A stretch of 64,000 bases of DNA from positions 248,001 through 312,000 of the forward strand of contig NZ_JAOTIS010000001.1 of the NCBI RefSeq assembly GCF_025628935.1. The letters run 5' to 3'. This DNA comes from Macrococcus capreoli (GTDB taxonomy: Bacteria; Bacillota; Bacilli; Staphylococcales; Staphylococcaceae). Each line of letters begins with the position of its first letter. The first letter of the stretch is position 1. Of this stretch, positions 38,622-47,955 are shown piece by piece. A program made the position numbers and the translations under genes. The notes under the pieces are model-generated. The model worked only from the letters and a program-made list of their open reading frames with translations, was not told the origin of the DNA and made no database searches.

Positions 38622-38930
38622 ATGGATGAAGCAATGAAAGATAGTTTGATGGGCGCACTGGAAAATGTAATCGACCCTGAATTAGGTATAGATATTGTGA
38701 ACTTAGGTTTAGTATATCACGTGGATATGGATGACGACGGTTTAGTGACAGTTGACATGACATTAACGTCAATGGGCTGCCCAATGGGACCACAAATCAT
38801 CGACCAGGTGAAGACAGCACTTGGTGAATTACCAGAAGTGAAAGATGTTGAAGTTAACATCGTCTGGACGCCAGTATGGTCGAAAGACATGATGAGCCGC
38901 TACGCGAAGATTGCGTTAGGTGTATCTTAA
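38622..38930 (+). CDS. sufT: SufT/MIP18-type iron-sulfur maturation protein (DUF59)
   Basis: A 102-residue DUF59 protein. DPELGIDIVNLGLVY is near 18-32 and the conserved cysteine is in TSMGCPMGP near 50. S. aureus SufT is an auxiliary factor that helps mature Fe-S proteins when demand is high. TTGAGGTGAT precedes the ATG. It is single, divergent from the HAD gene, and shares a terminator with the Fnr-like gene, itself a likely Fe-S protein. Confidence 0.85.
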   Translation: MDEAMKDSLMGALENVIDPELGIDIVNLGLVYHVDMDDDGLVTVDMTLTSMGCPMGPQIIDQVKTALGELPEVKDVEVNIVWTPVWSKDMMSRYAKIALGVS

Positions 38931-38937
38931 TCAACAT

Positions 38938-38980
38938 GAAAAAAAAACAGAAATCCGATTATCGGCATTTCTGTTTTTTT
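38938..38980. terminator. Bidirectional terminator between sufT and the fnr-like gene
   Basis: AAAACAGAAAT and ATTTCTGTTTT flank a CCGAT/ATCGG stem; A and T runs on both sides suit the convergent pair. Confidence 0.85.
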
Positions 38981-38997
38981 GTGTTCCATAATGGATA

Positions 38998-39693
38998 TTA
39001 TTCAATTTTACAAATGTTAACTGGACAGCTATCGCAATTAATTTGTTGCTTTAAATAATCAATATCTTTAATCGTAATACGTTTACCTTTCGTTGCAATA
39101 ATATCATTCGCTTTTAATTCACTAATGATACGATTAACACCTTCACGTGTTGTACCCCCGAAGTTAGCAAGTTCATTGTTCGTCATATCAATCGTCAGTT
39201 GTATACCGTCCTCAGTCTTAACACCATATGAATTCGATAAGCGGATTAAAGTTGAATAAACGGCACCTTTTTTTCCTATCGTATATAAATCTCTTAATTT
39301 ATATTCCTGTTTTTCATTTTCATTTTGAATCCATAACAACCATTCATAATTGAGGACGTCATCATTTAAGATGGCATTTTCAAATTGTTCAATATCAAGT
39401 TTATAAACTGATACTTTCGTCTTTGCTTTTGCAAATAACGAATGTTTCCTCGTTCCGCAAAATAATGTTGTTGCACCAAATATATTTCTTGGTCCGAGTA
39501 GTTTCAATGAGAATTCCTTACCATCTTCTAATACACGATGAATCACAACATTGCCACTTTTAATGATATAAATTGCGTTCGCTAAGTCTTCAGCTTGATA
39601 AATATATTGATGTTGATCAAATGTTTCGAGCTTACCTTCTTCTGTTATGTAGTTAATTATACTGCTTGCTTCGTGGTATTCAGCTTGTACCAT
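38998..39693 (-). CDS. fnr: Crp/Fnr family regulator with C-terminal Fe-S cysteine motif
   Basis: A 231-residue regulator with an N-terminal cyclic-nucleotide-binding-type domain (about 18-125) and a C-terminal winged helix (NNELANFGGTTREGVNRIISEL near 170-191). The last residues carry C220, C223 and C228 (CDSCPVNIC), the spacing of the C-terminal [4Fe-4S] ligands of Bacillus subtilis Fnr. Oxygen-sensitive regulation of anaerobic metabolism is likely. The start at 39693 follows AGGTGAG; the reading to 39738 adds a leader without a ribosome site. It lies between sufT and clpB. Confidence 0.8.
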   Translation of the reverse strand: MVQAEYHEASSIINYITEEGKLETFDQHQYIYQAEDLANAIYIIKSGNVVIHRVLEDGKEFSLKLLGPRNIFGATTLFCGTRKHSLFAKAKTKVSVYKLDIEQFENAILNDDVLNYEWLLWIQNENEKQEYKLRDLYTIGKKGAVYSTLIRLSNSYGVKTEDGIQLTIDMTNNELANFGGTTREGVNRIISELKANDIIATKGKRITIKDIDYLKQQINCDSCPVNICKIE

Positions 39694-39726
39694 TTGTCTC
39701 ACCTGCGTTTTATAATAATTACCCTT

Positions 39727-39732
39727 ATTATA
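39727..39732 (-). promoter_or_regulatory. Extended -10 of the fnr-like gene
   Basis: On the minus strand TGCTATAAT is an extended -10 element, 34 bases ahead of the ATG. Confidence 0.5.
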
Positions 39733-39787
39733 GCACACAATAAAATATTCAAAATGAAAATATAATATGAATCAGGAGGTTTATGAG

Positions 39788-39816
39788 TTGTATTTTTCCA
39801 CATTCGGTTCTATAAT
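39788..39816 (+). promoter_or_regulatory. Sigma-A promoter of clpB
   Basis: TTGTAT (39788-39793) and TATAAT (39811-39816) are separated by 17 bases. The CtsR box begins 9 bases after the -10. Confidence 0.75.
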
Positions 39817-39824
39817 ATGATTAT

Positions 39825-39841
39825 AGTCAAAGATGGTCAAA
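39825..39841 (+). promoter_or_regulatory. CtsR operator of clpB
   Basis: AGTCAAAGATGGTCAAA contains the two CtsR heptads separated by 3 bases and covers the expected transcription start, so CtsR would block initiation until heat shock. Confidence 0.88.
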
Positions 39842-39876
39842 CTAGTGTTGACGAATCTAATGAAGAGGTGATATTG

Positions 39877-42459
39877 ATGAATATCGAAAAGATGACTTAT
39901 AACGTTCAAAGTGCGCTAGAATTTGCACAAAACGACGCAGTAGAACAAAAGTTACAATCAATCGAAGTTGAAAATTTAATGAAACACTTTGTGAATCAAA
40001 GTGATAGTATGTTACACACCGTGTTCGAAAGAAGTAACATTGATATAAAAGGATATGAACAACTTTTAACCACACAATTACACAAACTGCCTCGCGTTGA
40101 AGGGAATGTAAAATACGGTCAATATATCAGTAATGGATTAAATACGTTGTTAAATAAAGCAGAGCAAATCATGACGTCGATGGACGATCAGTATATTTCC
40201 GTTGAGCATATAATTCTTGCAGCAATTGAAACACATCAGCAAACAACTGATTACGTCGGCAACAAAGCAGATGTGATTAAAGAAATTATTAATCAAATAA
40301 GAGGGGGAAATCACGTGACGACACAAAACCCGGAAGTACAATATGAAGTATTAAAGAAATATGGACGCGATTTAGTTGAGGAAGTAAGAAATGGGAAGAT
40401 GGATCCAGTCATCGGCCGTGATGAAGAAGTGCGAAATACGATACGTATATTAAGCCGTAAGACGAAGAATAATCCAATCTTAATTGGTGAACCCGGTGTC
40501 GGTAAGACGGCGATTGTAGAAGGGTTAGCACAACGTATCGTAAAGAAAGACGTGCCTGAATCATTGTTAGATAAGACAATCTTTGAACTTGATTTATCAG
40601 CACTCGTTGCTGGAGCGAAATTCCGTGGTGAATTTGAAGAGCGTTTAAAAGCAGTATTAAAAGAAGTGAAAGATTCAGATGGCAAGATCATTTTATTTAT
40701 CGATGAAATTCATATGTTAGTCGGTGCCGGTAAAACTGATGGTGCGATGGATGCAGGGAATATGTTAAAGCCAATGTTAGCACGTGGTGAATTACATTGT
40801 ATCGGTGCAACGACATTAAATGAATACCGTCAATACATTGAGAAAGATTCAGCATTAGAACGACGCTTCCAGAAAGTGAGTGTTGCTGAACCGGATTTAG
40901 AAGATACGATTTCAATCTTACGTGGTTTAAAAGAACGCTATGAAGTGCATCACGGGGTAAGAATTCAAGATACAGCGCTCGTTGCTGCAGCTGAATTATC
41001 GGACCGATACATTACGGACCGTTTCTTACCGGATAAAGCGATAGATCTGGTGGATCAGGCATGTGCAACGATTCGCACTGAAATGGGTTCTAATCCAACA
41101 GAACTTGATGCTGTAAACCGACGCGTACTCCAACTTGAAATTGAAGAGAAAGCTTTAAAGAATGAAACAGACAGTAAGAGTCAAAGTCGATTAACAGAAT
41201 TACAAAGAGAATTAGCCGATGAGAAAGAAAAACAACAAACATTACAAGCGCGTGTAGAACGTGAAAAAGCACAAATCAGTGTCGTTCAGGAGAAACGTGC
41301 AGAATTAGATAAATATCGTACAGCATTAGAAGAAGCACAAAGTAATTATGATTTAGGTAAAGCATCAGAATTGCAATACGGTAAGATTCCACAAATCGAA
41401 AAAGAACTAGCAGAACTTGAAGACAACTTAATTCAGGAAACTAAAGGGACAGACCGTTTAATTCGTGAAGTCGTAACGGAAGAGGAAATTGGTTATATCG
41501 TTTCACAATGGACAGGTATTCCTGTAAGTAAATTAGTTGAAACTGAAAAAGAAAAATTACTTAAACTATCTGAAATTCTTCATGAACGTGTTGTTGGTCA
41601 AGATGAAGCGGTCGATTTAGTTGCTGATGCAGTTGTCCGTGCACGTGCAGGGATTAAAGACCCGAACAGTCCTATCGGAAGTTTCTTATTCTTAGGACCA
41701 ACAGGTGTGGGTAAAACTGAGCTTGCGAAGACGTTAGCAAATACGCTATTTGATTCAGAGAAACATATGGTTCGTATTGATATGAGTGAATATATGGAAA
41801 AACATGCCGTATCACGTTTAATAGGTGCACCTCCTGGCTACATTGGTCACGAAGAAGGCGGACAATTAACAGAAGCGGTAAGACGTAACCCATATACAGT
41901 GCTTCTATTAGATGAAATTGAGAAAGCACATAGTGATGTGTTTAACGTATTGTTACAGTTACTGGATGAAGGTCGTTTAACGGATTCTAAAGGACGCGTC
42001 GTCGACTTTAAAAATACGATTATCATCATGACAAGTAATATCGGTTCACAATATTTACTTGAAGGTATTGAAAATGATGAAATTACTGAAACAGCAAGAA
42101 AGAACGTAATGGATGCATTGCATTTACATTTCAAACCAGAAATCTTAAACCGTATGGATGATATCGTATTATTCAAACCGTTAAGCAGAAACGATATGAC
42201 ATTTATCGTTGATAAGATTGTACGCGAACTTAATGTGAGATTAGCATCACGTGGTGTGAAAGTTGAATTAACTACAGGTATTAAACAGTGGATTGCTGAC
42301 ACTGCATATGAACCACAATTTGGTGCACGTCCATTGAAACGATTTGTACAGAAAGAAATTGAAACACCGCTTGCTAGATTATTGATCAAAGAAGATTATC
42401 CAGAAGGCACAACAATACAAGTGGATAAAACAGAATCAGGAATAACGTTTAATGCATAA
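39877..42459 (+). CDS. clpB: ATP-dependent disaggregase ClpB
   Basis: An 860-residue Hsp100 chaperone. The N-domain is at 1-145, the first AAA+ module has Walker A GEPGVGKT near 204, the middle coiled coil spans about 400-520, and the second AAA+ module has GPTGVGKT near 607. It rescues aggregated proteins with DnaK. The ATG at 39877 follows GAAGAGGTGAT and gives the family N-terminus; a longer reading to 39817 enters the operator. A GTG at 40315 with a strong ribosome site may start a shorter form. CtsR regulation is evident. Confidence 0.96.
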   Translation: MNIEKMTYNVQSALEFAQNDAVEQKLQSIEVENLMKHFVNQSDSMLHTVFERSNIDIKGYEQLLTTQLHKLPRVEGNVKYGQYISNGLNTLLNKAEQIMTSMDDQYISVEHIILAAIETHQQTTDYVGNKADVIKEIINQIRGGNHVTTQNPEVQYEVLKKYGRDLVEEVRNGKMDPVIGRDEEVRNTIRILSRKTKNNPILIGEPGVGKTAIVEGLAQRIVKKDVPESLLDKTIFELDLSALVAGAKFRGEFEERLKAVLKEVKDSDGKIILFIDEIHMLVGAGKTDGAMDAGNMLKPMLARGELHCIGATTLNEYRQYIEKDSALERRFQKVSVAEPDLEDTISILRGLKERYEVHHGVRIQDTALVAAAELSDRYITDRFLPDKAIDLVDQACATIRTEMGSNPTELDAVNRRVLQLEIEEKALKNETDSKSQSRLTELQRELADEKEKQQTLQARVEREKAQISVVQEKRAELDKYRTALEEAQSNYDLGKASELQYGKIPQIEKELAELEDNLIQETKGTDRLIREVVTEEEIGYIVSQWTGIPVSKLVETEKEKLLKLSEILHERVVGQDEAVDLVADAVVRARAGIKDPNSPIGSFLFLGPTGVGKTELAKTLANTLFDSEKHMVRIDMSEYMEKHAVSRLIGAPPGYIGHEEGGQLTEAVRRNPYTVLLLDEIEKAHSDVFNVLLQLLDEGRLTDSKGRVVDFKNTIIIMTSNIGSQYLLEGIENDEITETARKNVMDALHLHFKPEILNRMDDIVLFKPLSRNDMTFIVDKIVRELNVRLASRGVKVELTTGIKQWIADTAYEPQFGARPLKRFVQKEIETPLARLLIKEDYPEGTTIQVDKTESGITFNA
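40301..40317 (+). promoter_or_regulatory. Internal ribosome site and GTG start in clpB
   Basis: GAGGGGG (40301-40307) lies 7 bases before an in-frame GTG (40315), codon 147. This is equivalent to the internal start that yields the short ClpB form in E. coli. The product would be 714 residues and lack the N-domain. Confidence 0.6.
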
Positions 42460-42490
42460 AAAAATCGAGCCAATTCGGCTCGATTTTTTT
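42458..42490. terminator. Bidirectional terminator between clpB and the YjzD-like gene
   Basis: AAAAAATCGAGCC pairs with GGCTCGATTTTTT around a short loop. Confidence 0.9.
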
Positions 42491-42683
42491 AGTGTTCTTC
42501 ATGTGTTGGAATTGGTTCGTTTGGAATAAGATGTGCAATAATAATTGCTAAAATACCAAAGACGATTCCGATGATTGTTGCGAATGGAAAGTTTAAGTCA
42601 TGTCCGCCACCTAAACTCATTAATACGAAATTACCCATTTGAACTAAAATAAAAGCCCAAACGAAAGTCATAATATATTGCAT
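42489..42683 (-). CDS. YjzD-like DUF2929 small membrane protein
   Basis: A 64-residue protein with two membrane helices and a short polar C-terminus. It resembles the DUF2929/YjzD family, whose gene lies near med and fabH in Bacillus, as here. The start at 42683 follows GGGGGAT; upstream in-frame ATGs have no ribosome site. Function is unknown. Confidence 0.7.
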   Translation of the reverse strand: MQYIMTFVWAFILVQMGNFVLMSLGGGHDLNFPFATIIGIVFGILAIIIAHLIPNEPIPTHEEH

Positions 42684-42770
42684 ATGTTTATCCCCCATGA
42701 AAGATGTTATATTTATTATTATAAAAGAGTGTACGTTAAATGTATACCCTGACATTGAAAGGAATTTCTA

Positions 42771-43778
42771 ATGAAAAATTTTTTAATATTTTTATTTGTC
42801 TTTCTCACGATTCTTGGTGCTATCGTTTATATGCGATTGCCTTCATATAAAACAATTAATAGTGTAGGGTTTGTATTTCCCTATTCAATTCATGATCAGA
42901 CATGGGGGACTGAAGGGTATAAAGCGGTATTAAATATCGTCCAGGAATATGACACGAACTTCTATATACAGGAAAATATTGATTCCGATCAGCAAACACG
43001 CGTAGTCCTGGATCAACTTATTGACCGTGATGTATCAATTATATATGGTCAAAGTTCACGTTACGAAAAAATATTTAACGAATATGCAGAAAAATACCCT
43101 AACGTTCATTTTGTCTTTACAAACGGTCAAAGTCAGCATAAAAATGTGACCGCACTGAATTTGGAAGCTTACAGTATGGGATTCTTTGCGGGTTATATAG
43201 CGAGCCACGAATCTGCATCACATAAGATTGCGGTGATTGCTGCTTTTGAAGATCAGCCAGAAGTAAAAGGCTATATCGATGGTGCACATTACGAAAATGA
43301 AAAGACGCAAGTTCAAACAAAGTTCGTTAAAACGTGGGGGTATCATAAAGATGCCAGTTTAATCACGAAAAATATGATAAAACAGAAAGTAGATGTATTT
43401 TATCCTGCTGCAGACGGTATTAATAGTGAAGTGATGAACGTAGTCAAAGAATATGACCGTAAAGCAATTGGTTATATTTCTGATCAAAGTTATTTAGGGG
43501 ACTTTGTTATTGCAAGTACCGTTCAGGATATTTCACATTTGTATCAGTCAATCGCTAAAGACTATTCAGAAGGGCGTTTAAAGGGTGGGACGTATTTCTA
43601 TGGTATGAAAGATAATATTTCCGGCTTATCAGGCTACTCACCTCTCGTGAATTCAGCAACCTCGCAAAAAATGGAAAGATTAATTAAACAGTACAAATCG
43701 ACTGGTATGCTTCCGAACGGCAAAAAATCATTACAAACAGAAGATGATATATATAAATATAAAAATGATAAAGAATAA
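42771..43778 (+). CDS. BMP-domain protein, Med-like
   Basis: A 335-residue protein with an N-terminal membrane anchor (about 3-21) and a BMP-type periplasmic-binding fold: NSVGFVFPYSIHDQTWGTEGY near 30-50 and YPAADGINSEVM near 205. There is no lipobox cysteine, unlike nucleoside-binding BMP lipoproteins. In Bacillus the related Med protein promotes comK expression and lies near yjzD and fabHA-fabF, matching this context. GAAAGGA precedes the ATG. A role in competence or stress is inference. Confidence 0.75.
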   Translation: MKNFLIFLFVFLTILGAIVYMRLPSYKTINSVGFVFPYSIHDQTWGTEGYKAVLNIVQEYDTNFYIQENIDSDQQTRVVLDQLIDRDVSIIYGQSSRYEKIFNEYAEKYPNVHFVFTNGQSQHKNVTALNLEAYSMGFFAGYIASHESASHKIAVIAAFEDQPEVKGYIDGAHYENEKTQVQTKFVKTWGYHKDASLITKNMIKQKVDVFYPAADGINSEVMNVVKEYDRKAIGYISDQSYLGDFVIASTVQDISHLYQSIAKDYSEGRLKGGTYFYGMKDNISGLSGYSPLVNSATSQKMERLIKQYKSTGMLPNGKKSLQTEDDIYKYKNDKE

Positions 43779-43808
43779 TGGACTTCTCGTTGAAGTTCAT
43801 TTCTTTTT
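43779..43808 (+). terminator. Terminator after the med-like gene
   Basis: ATGGACTTC and GAAGTTCAT form a stem with one G-T pair, followed by a T-rich stretch. Confidence 0.7.
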
Positions 43809-43816
43809 ATGATAAA

Positions 43817-43833
43817 TTAGTACCAGATACTAA
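43817..43833. promoter_or_regulatory. FapR operator of fabHF
   Basis: TTAGTACCAGATACTAA matches the FapR palindrome TTAGTACCTRRTACTAA at nearly every position and has its 17-base length. It lies 24 bases before fabH, so malonyl-CoA level should control fatty-acid initiation. Confidence 0.85.
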
Positions 43834-43857
43834 AAGTAGATATAAGAGGTGTGCGAA

Positions 43858-44811
43858 ATGAATGTAGGAATCAAAGGAATTGGTGTATATGTACCTGAAC
43901 GTGTAGTACCGAATGCACATTTTGAAAGTTATCTGGATACTTCAGATGAATGGATTTCAAAGATGACAGGCATTAAAGAGCGCCGCTTTGCAGCAGATGA
44001 TCAGGATGTCAGTGACTTAGCATATATCGCGTGTGAAAATGCCATTAAAAATGCTAAAATTAATAAAGACGACATCGATATGGTGATTGTTGCAACGGCG
44101 ACGGGTGATCATAAATTTCCATCGGTTGCAACAATGTTACAGGACAAGCTAGGTTTACGCAATGTACCAGCAATGGATCAGCTTGCGGCATGTACAGGCT
44201 TTATTTATAGTTTAATTACAGCAGAACAGTTTATAAAGACCGGCCTTTGCAGTAATATTTTAGTAGTAGGTGCTGAAAAGTTAACAAAAATTGCAGATTT
44301 AAATGATCGAAATACTGCTATTTTATTCGGTGATGGTGCTGCGGCAGTGATTGTCAGTGAAGTGTCTGAAGGTTACGGCTTTCTTTCGCATGAATGGGGA
44401 AGTGACGGTTCCGGTGGGCAATATTTATATGATAATAAAGATAGTGGATTACTTGTGATGAATGGTCGAGAAGTATTTAAATTTGCAGTGCGTATTATGG
44501 GTGAAGTGTCATTAAAAGCAGTGGAAAAAGCAGGTCTTAAATCAAGTGAAATTGATATGTTTATTCCGCATCAAGCCAACATTCGTATTATGGAATCAGC
44601 ACGAGATCGACTAGGCATCTCAAGTGATAAAATGAGTGTAACAGTTGATCGTTATGGCAATACGTCGGCGGCCAGTATTCCATTATCACTGTTCCATGAA
44701 ATTGAACTAGGTAAAATAAAGAATGGTTCAAAGCTTGTCCTTGTTGGTTTCGGCGGCGGTCTGACGTATGGTGCAATGACGTTAATCTGGGGAGATAAGG
44801 AGAATGAGTAA
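43858..44811 (+). CDS. fabH: 3-oxoacyl-ACP synthase III
   Basis: A 317-residue KAS III. The catalytic triad falls at C112 (QLAACTGF), H238 (PHQAN) and N268 (YGNTSA), the known S. aureus positions. It condenses acyl-CoA primers with malonyl-ACP to begin fatty-acid synthesis. The ATG at 43858 follows AGAGGTG; an earlier GTG at 43849 lies in the ribosome site. fabF begins directly after its stop, and a FapR box lies upstream. Confidence 0.96.
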   Translation: MNVGIKGIGVYVPERVVPNAHFESYLDTSDEWISKMTGIKERRFAADDQDVSDLAYIACENAIKNAKINKDDIDMVIVATATGDHKFPSVATMLQDKLGLRNVPAMDQLAACTGFIYSLITAEQFIKTGLCSNILVVGAEKLTKIADLNDRNTAILFGDGAAAVIVSEVSEGYGFLSHEWGSDGSGGQYLYDNKDSGLLVMNGREVFKFAVRIMGEVSLKAVEKAGLKSSEIDMFIPHQANIRIMESARDRLGISSDKMSVTVDRYGNTSAASIPLSLFHEIELGKIKNGSKLVLVGFGGGLTYGAMTLIWGDKENE

Positions 44812-46047
44812 ATGAAAAATAGAGTTGTGATAACTGGAATTGGTGCATTAAGCCCAATCGGCAATGATGCACATACAACATTTAATAATGCAATAAAAGG
44901 TGTGAATGGCATTACGCCAATTACACGTATTGAGCATGATGATTTAGCCGTTAAAGTTGCGGGTGAGTTGAAAGATTTTAACATTGAAGATCATATGCCG
45001 TTAAAAGAAGCACGACGCATGGATCGCTTTACACAATATGCAGTTGTTGCTGCACGTGAGGCGCTTAAAGATTCTAAATTAGAAATCACGGATGATAATA
45101 GTGACCGCATTGGCGTATGGATTGGATCAGGTATAGGTGGGATTGAATCGTTTGAGAATGCACATCAAGCATTAGTAGATAAAGGGCCGAGACGTGTAAG
45201 TCCATTTTTCGTGCCAATGTTGATACCTGATATGGCAGCGGGACAAGTATCTATTGACTTAGGTGCAAAAGGGCCAAACGGATGTACTGTTACCGCATGT
45301 GCAACAGGTACAAATTCGATTGGTGATGCGATGCGTATGATACAGTATGGTGACGCTGATGTGATGATCGCTGGTGGAACGGAAGCACCGATTACACGCT
45401 TAAGTATTGCTGGCTTTACATCAAACCGCGCATTAAGTACGAATCCTGATCCGGAAACAGCATGTCGTCCATATCAGGAAGGACGCGATGGCTTCGTTAT
45501 GGGTGAAGGTGCTGGTGTAGTCGTATTAGAGAACTTAGAACACGCTTTAGCACGTGGTGCACACATTTATGCAGAAGTGATTGGATATGGAAATAACGGC
45601 GATGCACATCATATTACAGCACCAGCGCCGAACGGTGAAGGTGGCGTCCGTACGATGAAGATGGCGCTTAAAGATGCAGGAATTGATGCTGAACAGATTG
45701 ATTATTTAAACGCCCATGGAACGAGCACGCCAATTGGTGATGAATTTGAAGCGATGGCCATTAAGACAACGTTTGGTGACCATGCAGAGAAATTACTCGT
45801 GTCATCAACAAAATCAATGACAGGTCATTTGTTAGGTGCTACTGGTGCCATTGAGACAATCATTACAGCATTATCATTACAAACCGGAAAGATTGCACCG
45901 ACAATTCATCAAGTAGATGCAAATGCTTTCGGCTTGAACTTTGTACCGAACAAGAGCATTGAGCAGGACATTACCTATGCGATGACGAATAGTCTGGGGT
46001 TTGGTGGTCATAATGCAGTACTTATTTTAAAGAAATATAGTGAGTGA
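44812..46047 (+). CDS. fabF: 3-oxoacyl-ACP synthase II
   Basis: A 411-residue KAS II. The active-site cysteine is in [11 protein letters not shown] near 163, the two histidines are in [11 protein letters not shown] near 303 and [12 protein letters not shown] near 340, and GFGGHNA closes the fold. It extends acyl-ACP chains during fatty-acid elongation. It has a GGAGA ribosome site within the end of fabH and shares FapR control. Confidence 0.96.
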   Translation: MKNRVVITGIGALSPIGNDAHTTFNNAIKGVNGITPITRIEHDDLAVKVAGELKDFNIEDHMPLKEARRMDRFTQYAVVAAREALKDSKLEITDDNSDRIGVWIGSGIGGIESFENAHQALVDKGPRRVSPFFVPMLIPDMAAGQVSIDLGAKGPNGCTVTACATGTNSIGDAMRMIQYGDADVMIAGGTEAPITRLSIAGFTSNRALSTNPDPETACRPYQEGRDGFVMGEGAGVVVLENLEHALARGAHIYAEVIGYGNNGDAHHITAPAPNGEGGVRTMKMALKDAGIDAEQIDYLNAHGTSTPIGDEFEAMAIKTTFGDHAEKLLVSSTKSMTGHLLGATGAIETIITALSLQTGKIAPTIHQVDANAFGLNFVPNKSIEQDITYAMTNSLGFGGHNAVLILKKYSE

Positions 46048-46071
46048 GAAATTAATTTTCTCGCTCTTTTT
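46042..46071 (+). terminator. Terminator after fabF
   Basis: GAGTGAGAAA and TTTTCTCGCTC form an imperfect stem over the stop codon, followed by TTTTTG. Confidence 0.75.
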
Positions 46072-46119
46072 GTTTGTGTTAACAAATGTTACTTCATATA
46101 ATGGATGTGAGGTGACAAC

Positions 46120-47013
46120 ATGTTTATCAAAATCCATGAACCGAATCCTTATTATCAATATTTGTTAGCTGTCGAAGGTAGAATAATGCTCCACGATAAT
46201 GATGCTATCAATTTGTATCGTTATAAGAGAGGCGAAGCGGGTGAGCATCAGTTTTACGCACAACTAAAAGACATTATGGAAGGTATCAAGTTATGGGACA
46301 TTACGTTAGAATCACAAGGTCAGTCTCAATATGATTTTTTAATTGTTGTAAATCGCAAAATTTATCATTTTGATGTGAAGAACTTTAGTGGGGAATATAC
46401 ATATAAAAATGATAACTTTATTAGTGCGAATGGAAGGAATTACAAGAATGTTCTCGCTCAGTTAAACGCAGCACATGACCGATTAGAACGCATTGTGAAG
46501 CAACAGGAATGGCACTATGAAGTAGAAAGTCGCATTCTATTTATGAATGACCAGTTTTCAATTCGTAATTACGATGGCAATCCACTGATATGGTTTAGTC
46601 ATCAGTTACCACAATTTATAGAACAACTAAAGAAGGAAACAACTTATAAGAATGATTTGTATATTGCTGAACAATTACTATCATTACACCAACCGAAACA
46701 ATTTGAAAGGATATTTTATTATCCATTTGAGCAATTAAAGGTAGGTCCAAGATGTCCGGTTTGCAGGGAAATTGACAGCATAACGGTATTGAATAAATTC
46801 AAACATGTTCACTGTAAATGCGGTCATGTGTATTTCAAATCTGAGATGCTGCAACAGATTGCTTATGATATTCATCTAATGAACAACGGGAGGATTACGG
46901 CTAAAGATGTTTGCAGGTGGAGTGGTGTACCGGAGAGAAGTGTGCGAGATTTTTTGGTGAAAAATTACAAGAAATATGGTACATTCAAAGATGCATACTA
47001 TACATTACGATAA
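46120..47013 (+). CDS. NERD-domain protein with zinc ribbon and C-terminal helix-turn-helix-like region
   Basis: A 297-residue protein with a NERD domain (about 30-140), a nuclease-related fold: GEHQFYAQLKDI, YDFLIVVNRKIYHFDVKNFSGEY. A zinc ribbon follows near 210-233 (CPVCREI and CKCGH), then a helical stretch, ITAKDVCRWSGVPERSVRDFL, like a DNA-binding helix-turn-helix. It may process or bind DNA; no target is known. AGGTGAC precedes the ATG. The stop codon is immediately followed by a 61-bp tandem array. Confidence 0.8.
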   Translation: MFIKIHEPNPYYQYLLAVEGRIMLHDNDAINLYRYKRGEAGEHQFYAQLKDIMEGIKLWDITLESQGQSQYDFLIVVNRKIYHFDVKNFSGEYTYKNDNFISANGRNYKNVLAQLNAAHDRLERIVKQQEWHYEVESRILFMNDQFSIRNYDGNPLIWFSHQLPQFIEQLKKETTYKNDLYIAEQLLSLHQPKQFERIFYYPFEQLKVGPRCPVCREIDSITVLNKFKHVHCKCGHVYFKSEMLQQIAYDIHLMNNGRITAKDVCRWSGVPERSVRDFLVKNYKKYGTFKDAYYTLR

Positions 47014-47212
47014 AATACCGGCAAAGAAATCACAAAATAGCTCGAAAACAGAAAATGATTGCCGGTAAATCGAAAATACCGGCAAAGAAATCACAAAATA
47101 GCTTGAAAACAGAAAATGATTGCCGGTAAATCGAAAATACCGGCAAAGAAATCACAAAATAGCTTGAAAATAGAAAATGATTGCCGGTAAATCGAAAATA
47201 CCGGCAATCATT
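47012..47212. repeat. Tandem 61-bp palindromic array 1
   Basis: Three full units and one partial unit begin at 47012, 47073, 47134 and 47195, giving an exact 61-base period. Each contains a palindrome with TTGCCGGTA/TACCGGCAA arms and a near-identical 30-base linker. The reverse complement is homologous to the array at 54018. It lies between convergent genes. Confidence 0.92.
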
Positions 47213-47231
47213 CCCATACAAATCCACCAAC

Positions 47232-47591
47232 TTACACAAAATACATCGCCACTATACTTAACACGACAACAGCAAGTGAAGTAAACAATATCGGAAATGT
47301 CCACACATACTGTTCCTGACGAATATGCAGTTCTTTATCAAAGGCCGGATCTTCGTCCATCGCTTCTTTTACACGTTTCGGTGCCATTCTGTAATGAAAC
47401 TTTCTAAATGAATGTCCCATAATACTAAATGCGCCATTTGAATACATAAATAACAACAAACCGACACACAATAAAAATAATGCAACTAAAAACAATTGAT
47501 TAAATACATTTAATGCATTCAATCCAGTAATAAAAGATATTACTATAGCAATAACAACCTCAATACATAAGACAAATAAATAACGCTTCAT
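47232..47591 (-). CDS. DUF3899-like membrane protein
   Basis: A 119-residue protein with three membrane helices (about 5-22, 30-50 and 95-116) and a basic-acidic loop between the second and third. It resembles the DUF3899 family found next to opp in staphylococci. The start at 47591 follows AGGAGG; the reading to 47612 adds residues ahead of the ribosome site. Function is unknown. Confidence 0.7.
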   Translation of the reverse strand: MKRYLFVLCIEVVIAIVISFITGLNALNVFNQLFLVALFLLCVGLLLFMYSNGAFSIMGHSFRKFHYRMAPKRVKEAMDEDPAFDKELHIRQEQYVWTFPILFTSLAVVVLSIVAMYFV

Positions 47592-47795
47592 ACAAAACCT
47601 CCTACTTTTCAATCTACATTATATCGAAAAACACAACATATAAATATCTATTTTTATTAAAAAATGAGTATCAACCCATAATGATTTCGATATTTTAATA
47701 CAAAATACCGAATAAATATAAAATATTTTTTTGCTTTAGCGCGATAATGCAAATAAAAATATACACAATATTAAAAATTATGTATAAAAAATATG

Positions 47796-47825
47796 TTGCT
47801 AAATCTAGTTTAATAACATTATAAT
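47796..47825 (+). promoter_or_regulatory. Promoter of oppB
   Basis: TTGCTA (47796-47801) and TATAAT (47820-47825) are 18 bases apart. The CodY boxes start 8 bases after the -10. Confidence 0.65.
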
Positions 47826-47832
47826 ATTATTA

Positions 47833-47871
47833 AATCTTCTGAAAATAATATTATTAAATCTTCTGAAAATT
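47833..47871. promoter_or_regulatory. Tandem CodY boxes at oppB
   Basis: AATCTTCTGAAAATA (47833-47847) and AATCTTCTGAAAATT (47857-47871) match AATTTTCWGAAAATT with two and one mismatches. They lie 24 bases apart over the likely start of transcription, consistent with repression in amino-acid-rich conditions. Confidence 0.8.
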
Positions 47872-47955
47872 TAAAAAGACAATTCCAGAGGACATTGTAA
47901 TGCTTTATTAATATAAAATATTGCATTTGAAAAAACAAAAGGGGGACTTTAAAGT

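Larger units (their letters stand above)
47592..47955. other. Upstream region of the opp operon
   Basis: A 364-base AT-rich gap between divergent genes. It holds the oppB promoter and two CodY boxes (described separately). The part from 47640 to 47790 is AT-rich with A/T runs, and I see no coding or RNA signal there. Confidence 0.7.

Noticed and set aside
41847-42389. 180-residue antisense frame in clpB
   Set aside because: It lies opposite conserved AAA+ coding sequence and has no independent signals.
46911-47239. Small proteins across the 61-bp array on either strand
   Set aside because: The frames only translate the tandem repeats (period 61 is not a multiple of 3) or overlap the NERD gene.
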